Shown here piece by piece: positions 17,786 to 26,120 of a stretch of DNA of 64,000 bases. A program made the position numbers and the translations under genes. Under the pieces are notes generated by a model that saw only the letters and a program-made list of their open reading frames with translations, was not told the origin of the DNA and ran no database searches. Positions within the stretch are counted from its first letter, which is position 1. Each line of letters begins with the position of its first letter. This DNA comes from Desulfospira joergensenii DSM 10085 (GTDB lineage: Bacteria; Desulfobacterota; Desulfobacteria; Desulfobacterales; Desulfobacteraceae). Location: NCBI RefSeq assembly GCF_000420085.1, contig NZ_ATUG01000001.1, forward strand, positions 372,001 to 436,000. The letters run 5' to 3'.

Positions 17786-17789
17786 CATC

Positions 17790-18119
17790 TTATTTATGGT
17801 TTACAATTCGGATTGATTGAGCATAGGTTTCAATTTTTTTTATGGCAACTGTAAATTGATTCTGAATCCGTCTCAAAACAATTTCAGGCTCGACCGGCAC
17901 GTAATATTTCTTTTCCCAATTCGGGTGGATGTATACCATCTGTTTTAAAATTAATCTGTTTAACACTTCATAAATTCGTGATCGAGGAATATTTGAAGAT
18001 ATACTGAGTTTGTAACCGTTGGCTGGATTCGATTTGAGTAAAGATAGATAGGCTTTGGATTCATATTCACTCAATCCAATTTGTTTCATCAAATCAATTA
18101 TGGCGTTATTATTCTCCAT
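17790..18119 (-). CDS. TrmB-family winged-helix regulator, short form
   Basis: A 109-aa DNA-binding protein matching the N-terminal winged helix of TrmB-type regulators: LMKQIGLSEYESKAYLSLLKSNPANGYKLSISSNIPRSRIYEVLNRLILKQMVY divided over helices 1-3 and the wing (about residues 9-62). The linker and coiled-coil part follow (65-105), but the C-terminal sugar-binding or phosphodiesterase-like domain of longer members is missing. No continuation is seen in other frames downstream, so it is either a naturally short form or truncated by rearrangement. The ribosome site GGGGAAGAG lies close to the ATG. It follows the racemase gene by 44 bp, probably as the last gene of araC-racemase-trmB. Confidence 0.75.
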   Translation of the reverse strand: MENNNAIIDLMKQIGLSEYESKAYLSLLKSNPANGYKLSISSNIPRSRIYEVLNRLILKQMVYIHPNWEKKYYVPVEPEIVLRRIQNQFTVAIKKIETYAQSIRIVNHK

Positions 18120-18163
18120 CTCTTCCCCGGATGCCTTAGTGTCTAAAACGACATTACAGGCAA

Positions 18164-18877
18164 CTAAACGGATGGAAGTGCTGTCTCATTCAATGCCCAT
18201 TCCACGGCTTCCTGCGCATGGATATCCACGGTATCCAACAGTGGGATGGAGGTGTCGACCTGTTTGACAAGAAGCCCGATTTCCGTGCAGCCGAATATTA
18301 CCGCCTCCGCACCTTGGGCTGCAAGATCATCAATCACCCTTAAATACTCTTTTCTTGAGGCCGGATCTATCTTGCCGAGACAAAGTTCGGAGTAGATCAC
18401 CTCGTGAACCATATGCCGGTCCGATTTTTCCGGGATCTTCACCTTGAGTTTGTATTTCTCCTGAAGCCGTTTTTTGTAAAAAGGCAGCTCCATGGTAAAT
18501 GCAGTACCCAGCAAGCCAACGGTTTTGATCCCTTTACCCAAGACCGCTTGAGCGGTTGCGTCTGCAATGTGAAGCAAGGGGATGTGGATTGATGCCTGGA
18601 TTTCGGGGGCGACTTTGTGCATGGTATTAGTGCAGATCAGCAAAAAATCGGCACCGGCCGCTTCGATATTCCGGGCAGCTTCAGATAATATTCTTGCCGT
18701 TCCTTCCCAGTCGCCCTGGTGTTGGAGCCTTTCAATAGGGTCAAAATCCACACTGACCATGGCAATCTTTGCCGAATGTAGATCCCCCAACCGCTCTTTG
18801 ACTTTAACATTGATTGCCCGGTAATACTCCTGGGTGCTTTCCCAGCTCATTCCTCCCAGCAGGCCGATTGTTTTCAT
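18164..18877 (-). CDS. Aspartate/glutamate racemase family amino acid racemase
   Basis: A 237-aa PLP-independent racemase. The two catalytic cysteines are Cys82 in ICTNTMHKV and Cys197 in FGCTEIGLL, and the N-terminus reads MKTIGLLGGMSWESTQEYY as in aspartate racemase and broad-specificity YgeA-type enzymes. It interconverts D- and L-amino acids by two-base proton transfer. The place between an AraC regulator and a TrmB-like gene, beside a Liv transporter and threonine-degrading enzymes, suggests that it supplies the L-form for breakdown of D-amino acids, or that it acts on an acidic or hydroxy amino acid. The exact substrate is not visible in the sequence. Confidence 0.88.
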   Translation of the reverse strand: MKTIGLLGGMSWESTQEYYRAINVKVKERLGDLHSAKIAMVSVDFDPIERLQHQGDWEGTARILSEAARNIEAAGADFLLICTNTMHKVAPEIQASIHIPLLHIADATAQAVLGKGIKTVGLLGTAFTMELPFYKKRLQEKYKLKVKIPEKSDRHMVHEVIYSELCLGKIDPASRKEYLRVIDDLAAQGAEAVIFGCTEIGLLVKQVDTSIPLLDTVDIHAQEAVEWALNETALPSV

Positions 18878-18913
18878 CTGGCTTCCATCCTGTTTTGATT
18901 TAAATTTCAGTAT

Positions 18914-19771
18914 CTATTTTTTGGTATTCGGATAATTCTTTCTATTGGAACGTTGGTATTCACCCGGGGTGATGCCGATCCATTTTTTGAATTGTTTGGT
19001 CATATGGCTTTGGTCGGAGTACCCGCACATGAAGGCCGTATCGGCAAAGGAATGATTCGACCTTAGGCAGGATTTGGCCTTGTTAATACGCAGACTGGTC
19101 AGCATAAGATAGGGTGTCACCCCTTTATGCTTCTTAAAAAGCCTCAAAAGCGAAAAAGAACTAACCCCTTCTTCCTTGGCCAGGGATTCCAGGGTAAGCG
19201 GCGTATCATAGAGGGAATATATTTTATCCGTCACCCGTTTCACTTTACCAAATCCACCGTGATCGGGGTGGCCGCCCCGGGTTGAAAACTCTGCATGGCC
19301 CTGAATGAGAAGACTGAAAAGTTCCAGAAAAAGAATTTCCATGGCCAGAGAGGGTTCCTGATCTTCATTTGCCTTCATGAATTCCAATATCTTTTTTCCA
19401 ATCCCCGCATTTTTGATCACTGTTTCCGGAAACCATGGCAACCGGTCAGGATTCATTCCCATATCTGCCAGACTTTTTTTGACCAGTGACAAATGGGGGT
19501 ACATGACAAAATACTTCCAACCTTGTTTCCGGTCCAGGGCGTGGCCATTATGTATTTCAGCGGGGTTGATGACAATCACGCTCCCCTTGGGAGCTGTATG
19601 TCTCTTATGATTCCACAGATAGGTTTCAGCTCCTTCCAGAATAAGCGCCAGTGCATACCCGTCATGATAGTGTTTCGTGTAGGTATGGTCGTAAAACCTG
19701 GCTGTCATGACTTCAAGATTATCAAGGGGTTTTACAACAGAATGATGCTGCCACTCTCTTTTTTTAACCAT
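18914..19771 (-). CDS. AraC-family transcriptional regulator
   Basis: A 285-aa regulator with an N-terminal cupin-like sensing domain (HYHDGYALALILEGAETYLW about residues 37-56, and the metal/effector loop PAEIHNGHA) and a C-terminal double helix-turn-helix. The first HTH lies at LTLESLAKEEGVSSFSLLRLFKKH and the second at SFADTAFMCGYSDQSHMTKQFKK, followed by the typical end GITPGEYQ. It is the first gene of araC-racemase-trmB. A 34-bp sequence before it recurs before the liv-tdh operon, which makes both units likely targets. No strong ribosome site is seen, consistent with low expression. Confidence 0.92.
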   Translation of the reverse strand: MVKKREWQHHSVVKPLDNLEVMTARFYDHTYTKHYHDGYALALILEGAETYLWNHKRHTAPKGSVIVINPAEIHNGHALDRKQGWKYFVMYPHLSLVKKSLADMGMNPDRLPWFPETVIKNAGIGKKILEFMKANEDQEPSLAMEILFLELFSLLIQGHAEFSTRGGHPDHGGFGKVKRVTDKIYSLYDTPLTLESLAKEEGVSSFSLLRLFKKHKGVTPYLMLTSLRINKAKSCLRSNHSFADTAFMCGYSDQSHMTKQFKKWIGITPGEYQRSNRKNYPNTKK

Positions 19772-19856
19772 CTTAATCCAGAAAAAAAGTTATCAGTACC
19801 AATCCAGTCAGGAGAAAGTCCTAGACTAACCGATCAGAATTTATCGTCCGTACCAT

Positions 19857-19890
19857 AATCCGATCAGACTTGTATTGTATATTTTTGCAT
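19857..19890 (-). promoter_or_regulatory. Shared 34-bp regulatory motif, copy upstream of araC
   Basis: The sequence here, containing AATCCGATCAG and TTGTATTGTATAT then TTTTGCAT, matches the site at 28288-28321 at 29 of 34 positions. On the minus strand it includes TACAAT, a possible -10 box, and CTGATCGGATT upstream of it. It lies about 85-120 bases before the araC start, just after the kbl stop. A binding site for the AraC protein overlapping a promoter is the simplest reading. Confidence 0.5.
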
Positions 19891-19909
19891 ATTAATTCCA
19901 TAAACACTT

Positions 19910-21133
19910 TTAATCAACAGCCTCTAATAACTTGAGAACATAGTCAATATCCGCAGGCGTATGGCAGGCATTGATCTGAAATCTAATGGTTTCATCCCCC
20001 CGGGGGACCACAGGAAAGGCCAATCCCACTGCAAGAACCCCGTTGTCGAACAGATAGTCAACAATGTGGTGGGTCTTTTCTGTATTCCGGACCATTAAGG
20101 GGATAACAGGATGGGGGCCTGGAATGGATTCTTTTCCAAGTCGTTCTAGCCCCTTCCTGAACTGGGTAATCCCCGTTTCCAGGCTTTCCAGTATAGACAG
20201 TCCTTCCTGGCTATCGCAGATATCAATGGCCTTTATGGCGGCTGCACAGTCAGCAACGCTTAGCGGGTTGGTATAGATATAGGTATCTGCCTTTTGCCGG
20301 ACAGCCTCAATCAAATCCGGACTCCCGGCAATAAACCCGCCATTTACTCCAAAGGCCTTCCCAAAGGTACCAACTATAATATCCGGGACAGCACCGCAGA
20401 ACTCAGGAGTCCCTCTTCCTGAGCGTCCATAGGCACCAATTCCGTGGGAGTCATCCGTCACTGTGATCACCCCGTCTTTGAACCTGGAGTCATATTCCGA
20501 GCACACGGCTTTAATCTCTTTAATGGGGGCAAAATCCCCCCGCATGCTGAAAATTCCATCAAATATGACAATTACCCTCTCAATTTCCGGCCCCACCTCC
20601 TCAAGGCAGCGTCTTAAATCCGCCATATCGTTATGTTTGAAAATTCCCTTGTTTTGCCGAGGAATATTAGAAATACGCATGGCCCGGATGATACTGTTAT
20701 GGTTTAATTGGTCCCCTATCCAATGGGTTTTCTTGTTTGAAAGGGCCAGGGCAAGTCCGCAGTTTGAGGTATAGGCTGAGTTAAAAATCTTTGCCGCAGG
20801 CTTATCCACGAACCGGGCAATCCTGGATTCAAGCCTGTGATGATGAATAAAGGTTCCGTCAATAAACCTGACCGCACCGGGCCCCACGCCGAATTTCCGG
20901 GAGGCAGCATCAGCCGCCTCTATCACTTCGGGGTGGTGGGAAAGAGACAGGTAGGAATTGGAATTTAACCGGATGAATTCATTTGCCTGGTCTGCGATTA
21001 AATACCTGGGCCCAAAGGGCGGTTTGGGCGGAATATATTTTTCAATGACGCGTTCAACAGGTTTTGCCCGGCCTTCCCGGTTGAACACCTCCAATTCCCT
21101 TGCCAGGGTCTGGTCCAGTTTATCTGTGCTCAT
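19910..21133 (-). CDS. kbl: 2-amino-3-ketobutyrate CoA ligase (glycine C-acetyltransferase) family
   Basis: A 407-aa PLP-dependent alpha-oxoamine synthase. The PLP lysine is Lys259 in VGTFGKAFGVNGG, the cofactor-binding Asp228 and His230 lie in DDSHGIGAYG, and SAYTSNCG and GDQLNHNSI are the family phosphate and quinonoid loops. With the threonine dehydrogenase of the same operon it would split 2-amino-3-ketobutyrate with CoA to glycine and acetyl-CoA. The start at 21133 has AAAGGAG seven bases upstream; the ATG seven codons earlier has none. It ends the operon begun at 28193. Related synthases such as KAPA synthase are less likely, although bioB is nearby, because no other biotin gene is present. 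Confidence 0.85.
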   Translation of the reverse strand: MSTDKLDQTLARELEVFNREGRAKPVERVIEKYIPPKPPFGPRYLIADQANEFIRLNSNSYLSLSHHPEVIEAADAASRKFGVGPGAVRFIDGTFIHHHRLESRIARFVDKPAAKIFNSAYTSNCGLALALSNKKTHWIGDQLNHNSIIRAMRISNIPRQNKGIFKHNDMADLRRCLEEVGPEIERVIVIFDGIFSMRGDFAPIKEIKAVCSEYDSRFKDGVITVTDDSHGIGAYGRSGRGTPEFCGAVPDIIVGTFGKAFGVNGGFIAGSPDLIEAVRQKADTYIYTNPLSVADCAAAIKAIDICDSQEGLSILESLETGITQFRKGLERLGKESIPGPHPVIPLMVRNTEKTHHIVDYLFDNGVLAVGLAFPVVPRGDETIRFQINACHTPADIDYVLKLLEAVD

Positions 21134-21200
21134 TTTTATCTCCTTTGCATTCATTTTAATTTACAACGGTCTTCAGGCTGGGATTGTGACAGCCTCTTCC

Positions 21201-21908
21201 TTACATGCCCAGATAAGCCTTTTTCACATCCTCGTTGGCCAGAAGATTTTCACCGGTGTCGCTCATGGTAACGGCACCATTTTCCATGACATAGCCCCGA
21301 TGGGCGGCCTTAAGGGCCAGGTTGGCGTTCTGCTCCACGATAAATATGGTGGTTTTATTGTCCTGGTTGATTTTGTTTATGATGTCAAAAATCTGCTTCA
21401 CAATGATGGGGGCCAGACCCAGAGAAGGTTCATCCAGGAGCAGGATCCGGGGCCGGGACATGAGAGCCCGGGAAATGGCCAGCATCTGCTGTTCTCCTCC
21501 TGACAGGGTGCCGCCGGCCTGGTTGCGCCGGTCAGCAAGAATTGGAAACAGGCTGTAGACATAGTGAATGTCCTCTTTGATGCCCTCTTTGTCATTGCGG
21601 AGAAAGGCGCCCATATCCAAGTTCTCCGCCACTGTCAGATATGGAAAGATGCGCCTGCCTTCGGGTACATGGCAGATGCCCTTTTTCACGATTTCATCGG
21701 GCGGCAGGTGGGTGATATCCTCTCCTTCGAGCTCCACAACACCCTTTTTTGCAGGAACAATGCCGGAGGTGGTCAACAAGGTGGTGGATTTACCCGCACC
21801 ATTGGCCCCGATTAAAGAGATGACCTCTCCTTGTTCCACCTGGATGTCAATACCCTTAAGGGCGTGGATATTGCCGTAATAGGTGTGTATATTTGATAAT
21901 CTAAGCAT
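21201..21908 (-). CDS. livF: Branched-chain/hydrophobic amino acid ABC transporter ATPase LivF
   Basis: A 235-aa ABC ATPase. Walker A is GANGAGKST (about residues 37-45), the signature is TLSGGEQQMLAISRAL, and Walker B is ILLLDEPSLGLAP, with the Q-loop near HVPEGRRIFPYLTV as in LivF. The ATG at 21908 overlaps the livG stop by eight bases; the open frame extends upstream only inside livG. It works with LivG, LivM, LivH and LivK to import amino acids across the inner membrane. The genomic partners suggest threonine or related substrates in this case. Confidence 0.95.
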   Translation of the reverse strand: MLRLSNIHTYYGNIHALKGIDIQVEQGEVISLIGANGAGKSTTLLTTSGIVPAKKGVVELEGEDITHLPPDEIVKKGICHVPEGRRIFPYLTVAENLDMGAFLRNDKEGIKEDIHYVYSLFPILADRRNQAGGTLSGGEQQMLAISRALMSRPRILLLDEPSLGLAPIIVKQIFDIINKINQDNKTTIFIVEQNANLALKAAHRGYVMENGAVTMSDTGENLLANEDVKKAYLGM

Positions 21909-22692
21909 GTTCTGAATCATCTCCCAGGTAGGCTTTGATGACATCGGGATTGGCCTTGATCTGTGCAGGCGTCCCTTCTGCGATTTTTTTGCCGTAATCC
22001 ACCACATGAATCCTATCCGACAGACTCATGACCAGCTTCATGTCATGCTCAATAAGAAGGATGGTGAGGTCCTCGCTATCCCTGAGCCAGAGGATGAGTT
22101 CGTCAAGTTCCCGGGTTTCCTGGGGATTCATGCCGGCTGCCGGCTCGTCCAGAAGAAGAATAAAAGGATTTGTAGCCAGGGCCCGTGCAATCTCCAGGCG
22201 GCGCTGGGCGCCATAGGGAAGATTCACGGCCATCTCGTTTACGTATTGTTCCAGGCCGATCTTTTCTAAGATTTCATATGAATCAAAGACCGCCTGCTTT
22301 TCTTCTTTTACCTGGCCGGCCGGTCTGAGCAAGGCCCCCAGGATTCCGGCATGAAGCCGGCAGTGGCGACCGATCATGACATTTTCAAGCACTGTCATTC
22401 CTTGGAAAAGGCGGATGTTCTGGAAAGTTCTGGCCATTCCCCGTTCAGTCACCTGATTGGGCTTAAGCCCTTTTATCCTCATGGCAGATTCCCCTGGCAC
22501 CTTGATTTCTACATGGCCTCGGCAGGGGTCGTAAATACCGGTGATACAATTGAAAAAGGTGGTCTTTCCGGCACCGTTGGGACCGATCAGCGCTGCTATC
22601 TGGCCCTTCTCAATGGTAATATTCACATTATCCAGAGCTTTGAGCCCCCCAAACCGCATGGTCAGGTTTTGTACGTTGAGGATGGGTTCCAT
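21901..22692 (-). CDS. livG: Amino acid ABC transporter ATPase LivG
   Basis: A 263-aa ABC ATPase of the HAAT family. Walker A is GPNGAGKTT (about 36-44), the signature NLPYGAQRRLEIARAL is the variant typical of LivG, and Walker B is ILLLDEPAAGMNP. It carries the family insertion between Walker A and the signature (RTFQNIRLFQGMTVLENVMIG). It starts 4 bp after livM and overlaps livF, so the proteins are probably made in step. It powers import through LivHM. Confidence 0.95.
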   Translation of the reverse strand: MEPILNVQNLTMRFGGLKALDNVNITIEKGQIAALIGPNGAGKTTFFNCITGIYDPCRGHVEIKVPGESAMRIKGLKPNQVTERGMARTFQNIRLFQGMTVLENVMIGRHCRLHAGILGALLRPAGQVKEEKQAVFDSYEILEKIGLEQYVNEMAVNLPYGAQRRLEIARALATNPFILLLDEPAAGMNPQETRELDELILWLRDSEDLTILLIEHDMKLVMSLSDRIHVVDYGKKIAEGTPAQIKANPDVIKAYLGDDSEHA

Positions 22693-22696
22693 GGTC

Positions 22697-23899
22697 TTAT
22701 TCTTCCTGTGCTTGAAATTGATAGGTTTTACGGACCGCTCTGATCAGGCCTTGGGGCCTGAACACCATGACGATGACTTGAAGTGCGCCGAACACCAGCA
22801 TTCGGTATTCGGCCACGGCCCGCAGGTACTCGGGCAGCAGGATGAGGACCAATGCGCCAGCAATGACGCCCAAGGCCGATCCCATACCGCCGATGACCAC
22901 CACACAAAGAATGATAATGGATTCCCAGATGGTAAAGGACATGGGATTGATGTAAGAGGTTTTGGCCGCGAACACTACCCCACCCATGGCCGCCCAAGTG
23001 GCGCCCAGGCCGAATGCGGTAAGCTTGGTCTTAAATTTGTCGATACCCATGGCCTGGCAGGCAATTTCATCGTCGCGTAAGGCGATCCAGGCCCGGCCTA
23101 TTTTGGAATTTTCCAGCCTGTTCACAAAGAAAATGGTAAGCAGTACCAGGGCGATTACAATAAAATAGATGTAGACTACAGTAGCGTGCTGGCTCATTTC
23201 CAGCCCCAAAAGCCCCGGGGCCGGGATGTCAGGAATCCCTCTGGGACCGTTGGAAAAATCGTTCCAGTTTTCCAGGATAATCCTGATGATCTCTCCAAAA
23301 CCCAGGGTCACAATAGCAAGATAATCGCCGCGCAGCCGGAGCACTGGATAGCCCAACACCACACCGAAGACGGCGCCCAGTAAAGCGGAAATGGGCAGTA
23401 CCATCCAGAAACTCACTCCAAAGTGGAGGTTAAGCAGGGCATAGGCATAGGCACCCACCGCGTAAAAAGCCACATACCCCAGGTCCAGGAGCCCTGCCAG
23501 CCCAACTACAATGTTAAGGCCCAGTCCAAGAATGACGTAGACAAGGGCAGAGATCATGATGGAGGTATGGTACATGGGAAAAACGAATGGGTAAACCGCA
23601 AAAAACACAACCACCACTCCCAGAAAGGGGAGACGGAACTTTTGGTTTTGAAGCCATTTGTGCACTACAGGTGTATCGTCATCAACGTCTGATTTGGTCT
23701 TTTCCTCCTTACGCTGTAAAACATAATTCCAGGCAAGGGAAAAGAAAAAACTCAGCATCGCTACCCAGAAGAGGTTGGCCCACCTGAAATCCACAGTAGA
23801 CTTGATAGTGTTTACCTTGACCACCATGATGGGAAAGGTCAGCAACACGAACCAAAAGGCAATGATAATGGATTGTTTTATTGATTTTTTAGTTACCAT
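22697..23899 (-). CDS. livM: Amino acid ABC transporter permease LivM
   Basis: A 400-aa inner-membrane permease of the HAAT family. After an extra N-terminal pair of helices and a charged cytoplasmic segment (about 60-85, LQRKEEKTKSDVDDD) come the family core with LGLNIVVGLAGLLDLGYVAFYAVGAYAYAL, the EAA-like loop WIALRDDEIACQAMGID, and GGMGSALGVIAGALVL. The N-terminal extension is longer than in minimal LivM but found in other proteobacterial copies. The gene lies between livH and livG. Confidence 0.94.
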   Translation of the reverse strand: MVTKKSIKQSIIIAFWFVLLTFPIMVVKVNTIKSTVDFRWANLFWVAMLSFFFSLAWNYVLQRKEEKTKSDVDDDTPVVHKWLQNQKFRLPFLGVVVVFFAVYPFVFPMYHTSIMISALVYVILGLGLNIVVGLAGLLDLGYVAFYAVGAYAYALLNLHFGVSFWMVLPISALLGAVFGVVLGYPVLRLRGDYLAIVTLGFGEIIRIILENWNDFSNGPRGIPDIPAPGLLGLEMSQHATVVYIYFIVIALVLLTIFFVNRLENSKIGRAWIALRDDEIACQAMGIDKFKTKLTAFGLGATWAAMGGVVFAAKTSYINPMSFTIWESIIILCVVVIGGMGSALGVIAGALVLILLPEYLRAVAEYRMLVFGALQVIVMVFRPQGLIRAVRKTYQFQAQEE

Positions 23900-23914
23900 A
23901 ATTAGTTACCTGAG

Positions 23915-24898
23915 TTAGACTTTCTGGGTATCGTGCCGTCCCAAAATGCCGGACGGCCTGAAAATCAGGATAATGACCAGGATGGCAAAGGCAAACACGT
24001 CCTCGTATTCACTCCTGAAATACCCGGTAAAATAGCTTTCGGAAATCCCCAGCACCAAAGAGCCCAGCACTGCTCCGGGCACGGAGCCGATACCGCCCAA
24101 TACGGCAGCAATAAAGGCCTTGAGACCTGCCAGAAATCCAATGTAAAAATTGATCTGTCCCACGTGGCAGGCAATGAGTACGCCACCGATGGCAGCTGTT
24201 GCAGAACCGATCACAAAGGTGGTGGAGATAACGTTGTTCACGTTGATACCCACCAAGGCCGACATGACTTTGTCCTGGGCTGTGGCCCGCATAGCCTTGC
24301 CCATACGGGTAAACTTGATAAGCATCCCCAGTTGAACCATGATGATAACCGTGGTGACAATTATAGTGAGTTCCACCGAAGTAATGATATGCGCATAGGG
24401 TTCCCAGAATGCGAAATCTGGAATTAAGCTTTTGTAAGGGAGAAACTCAGGGGTCTGGGCCAGCATAACATAATTCTGGAGAAAAAGGCTCATGCCGATG
24501 GCCGAGATCAGGGCGGACAGCCTTGGTGCGTTTCTCAAAGGTTTGTAAGCAATTTTTTCAACGGTGAACCCGTAGGCGCAGGAATAGACAACGGCAAATA
24601 CAACAGCGAGAATAGCAATAACAGCCTCATTCCATCCCCACAGTCCCAGAACGCTCGCCACAATAAGGGAGGTCATGGCACCGATCATGTAAATTTCGCC
24701 GTGGGCAAAGTTGATCAGTTCTATGATGCCGTACACCATGGTGTATCCCAGTGCGATTAATGCGTAGATGCTCCCCCGGGTCAGGCCGCTCAAGAATAAC
24801 CCTGAAAAGTAAACCGGGTCTGCCATGAATTCCTGGACTGCGAAGAAACAGATGATCCCGGCCACGGCCAAGCCCATAATGATATTGAACCTGCACAT
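23915..24898 (-). CDS. livH: Amino acid ABC transporter permease LivH
   Basis: A 327-aa permease of the HAAT family with about eight membrane helices. It contains the conserved GLTRGSIYALIALGYTMVYGIIELINFAHG region (about 40-68), the cytoplasmic loop GKAMRATAQDKVMSALVGIN that contacts the ATPase, and GFLAGLKAFIAAVLGGIGSVPGA. The start codon nearly touches the livK stop, so translation may be coupled. With LivM it forms the heterodimeric channel. Confidence 0.94.
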   Translation of the reverse strand: MCRFNIIMGLAVAGIICFFAVQEFMADPVYFSGLFLSGLTRGSIYALIALGYTMVYGIIELINFAHGEIYMIGAMTSLIVASVLGLWGWNEAVIAILAVVFAVVYSCAYGFTVEKIAYKPLRNAPRLSALISAIGMSLFLQNYVMLAQTPEFLPYKSLIPDFAFWEPYAHIITSVELTIIVTTVIIMVQLGMLIKFTRMGKAMRATAQDKVMSALVGINVNNVISTTFVIGSATAAIGGVLIACHVGQINFYIGFLAGLKAFIAAVLGGIGSVPGAVLGSLVLGISESYFTGYFRSEYEDVFAFAILVIILIFRPSGILGRHDTQKV

Positions 24899-24899
24899 A

Positions 24900-26018
24900 T
24901 TAATTGACCTGGTTGTATTTACCGTTAATAACCTTGTATACGGAAAAGCCGGCGCCTACAACATCCCCGTTTTTATCAAATCCGATGGGGCCTAAGGGAG
25001 AGTCGATTTTGATTTCAAACATGGCTGCCCGCATTTTTTCAAAATCAAAGGAGCCTGCTTTTTCAGCAGCAGCGGCCAGGGCCTGTACACAGGCATAAGC
25101 ATTATAAAAGAAGGTGCCGGGCAGCTCTTTGTATTTTTCCTCATGCCGTTGAGTCAATTCCTGATAAAGGGTGTTGTTTGAGGTATCCCTTGGGCCGGTG
25201 GAGTAGACCCCTTCAGCGTATTGGCCTGCCAGGTTCAGGAAATTATCCCCGTTGATTCCGTCTCCGCCGAAAAAGATGGTTTTAACCCGTTTTCGCTTTA
25301 AAAGGCTGGCAATTTTGGATGCATCTGAGTGGTAGCCTCCCCAGAGGGTAACCTGAGCCCTTGATTTCTTTATTTTCTGGACAATGGAGGAGAAATCCAC
25401 CGCACCTGTTGTCACCCCTTCAAAAAGAACGATATCGATGCCTCCGAGAGTCTTGAAACATTCCCGGGCAAGCTCCATCTGGCCCTTGCCGTAATCGCCC
25501 TTATCATGTATCAGTGCAATCTTTTTACAATTAAGGACATTTTTAATATAAGACGTCATGAGCTCGGCCTGGGCACGGTCATAGGAGATGGTTCTGAAAA
25601 AATTGGGGTTCTTTCCCGTTAATGTTAAATCATCATTGGTTGACGACGGAGAAATAAGCAAAAGACGGGCATCTTTATACAGCTTGTTGGCTGCCAGGGT
25701 GCTCCCCGAACAGATGTGGCCGACCACCATCTGCACCCCGGAGGATATCAGCTTGGTCGCGATATTAACCGCGATTTCGGGTTTGCAGGCATCGTCTCCC
25801 ACAATCAATTCTACCTGTTTGCCGAGAATCCCGCCGTTTGAATTGATATCCTCCAATGCAAGCTCAACCCCTCTTAAGGACGAGATCCCGTATGGGGCAA
25901 GATCCCCTGAAACAGCCCCGCCAAAACCCAGCTTAACGGACTGACCTGCCGCCGGATTGACAGCACAAAGTGATGAGACAAACAACACCATTACCAAAGA
26001 TTTAAATATAGGCTTCAT
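24900..26018 (-). CDS. livK: Periplasmic amino acid-binding protein LivK
   Basis: A 372-aa type I periplasmic binding protein of the HAAT transporter. The ATG at 26018 (MKPIFKSLVMVLFVSSLCAV, cleavage near AAGQ) has AGGAG nine bases upstream; the longer frame would put 20 charged residues before the signal peptide. Typical parts are GAVSGDLAPYGISSLRGVELALEDINSNGG, VVGHICSGSTLAANKLY and SPSSTNDDLTLTG, which form the alpha-carboxyl/amino-binding pocket. It lies between tdh and livH. Ligand specificity is unknown; the operon suggests threonine or another small amino acid. Confidence 0.93.
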   Translation of the reverse strand: MKPIFKSLVMVLFVSSLCAVNPAAGQSVKLGFGGAVSGDLAPYGISSLRGVELALEDINSNGGILGKQVELIVGDDACKPEIAVNIATKLISSGVQMVVGHICSGSTLAANKLYKDARLLLISPSSTNDDLTLTGKNPNFFRTISYDRAQAELMTSYIKNVLNCKKIALIHDKGDYGKGQMELARECFKTLGGIDIVLFEGVTTGAVDFSSIVQKIKKSRAQVTLWGGYHSDASKIASLLKRKRVKTIFFGGDGINGDNFLNLAGQYAEGVYSTGPRDTSNNTLYQELTQRHEEKYKELPGTFFYNAYACVQALAAAAEKAGSFDFEKMRAAMFEIKIDSPLGPIGFDKNGDVVGAGFSVYKVINGKYNQVN

Positions 26019-26120
26019 TTTTTTTCTCCTTTTTTGAATAAATCGGATCAGATCTGGATAAGCTTTTTTAAAAACCATAAAAAGACCGGAGGAATGTGAC
26101 CGAAAGGATACCGGCCCGGC

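Noticed and set aside
19910..21133. KAPA synthase (bioF) assignment
   Set aside because: The enzyme family fits, and bioB is nearby, but the operon contains threonine dehydrogenase and no other biotin gene; the threonine route is the better explanation.
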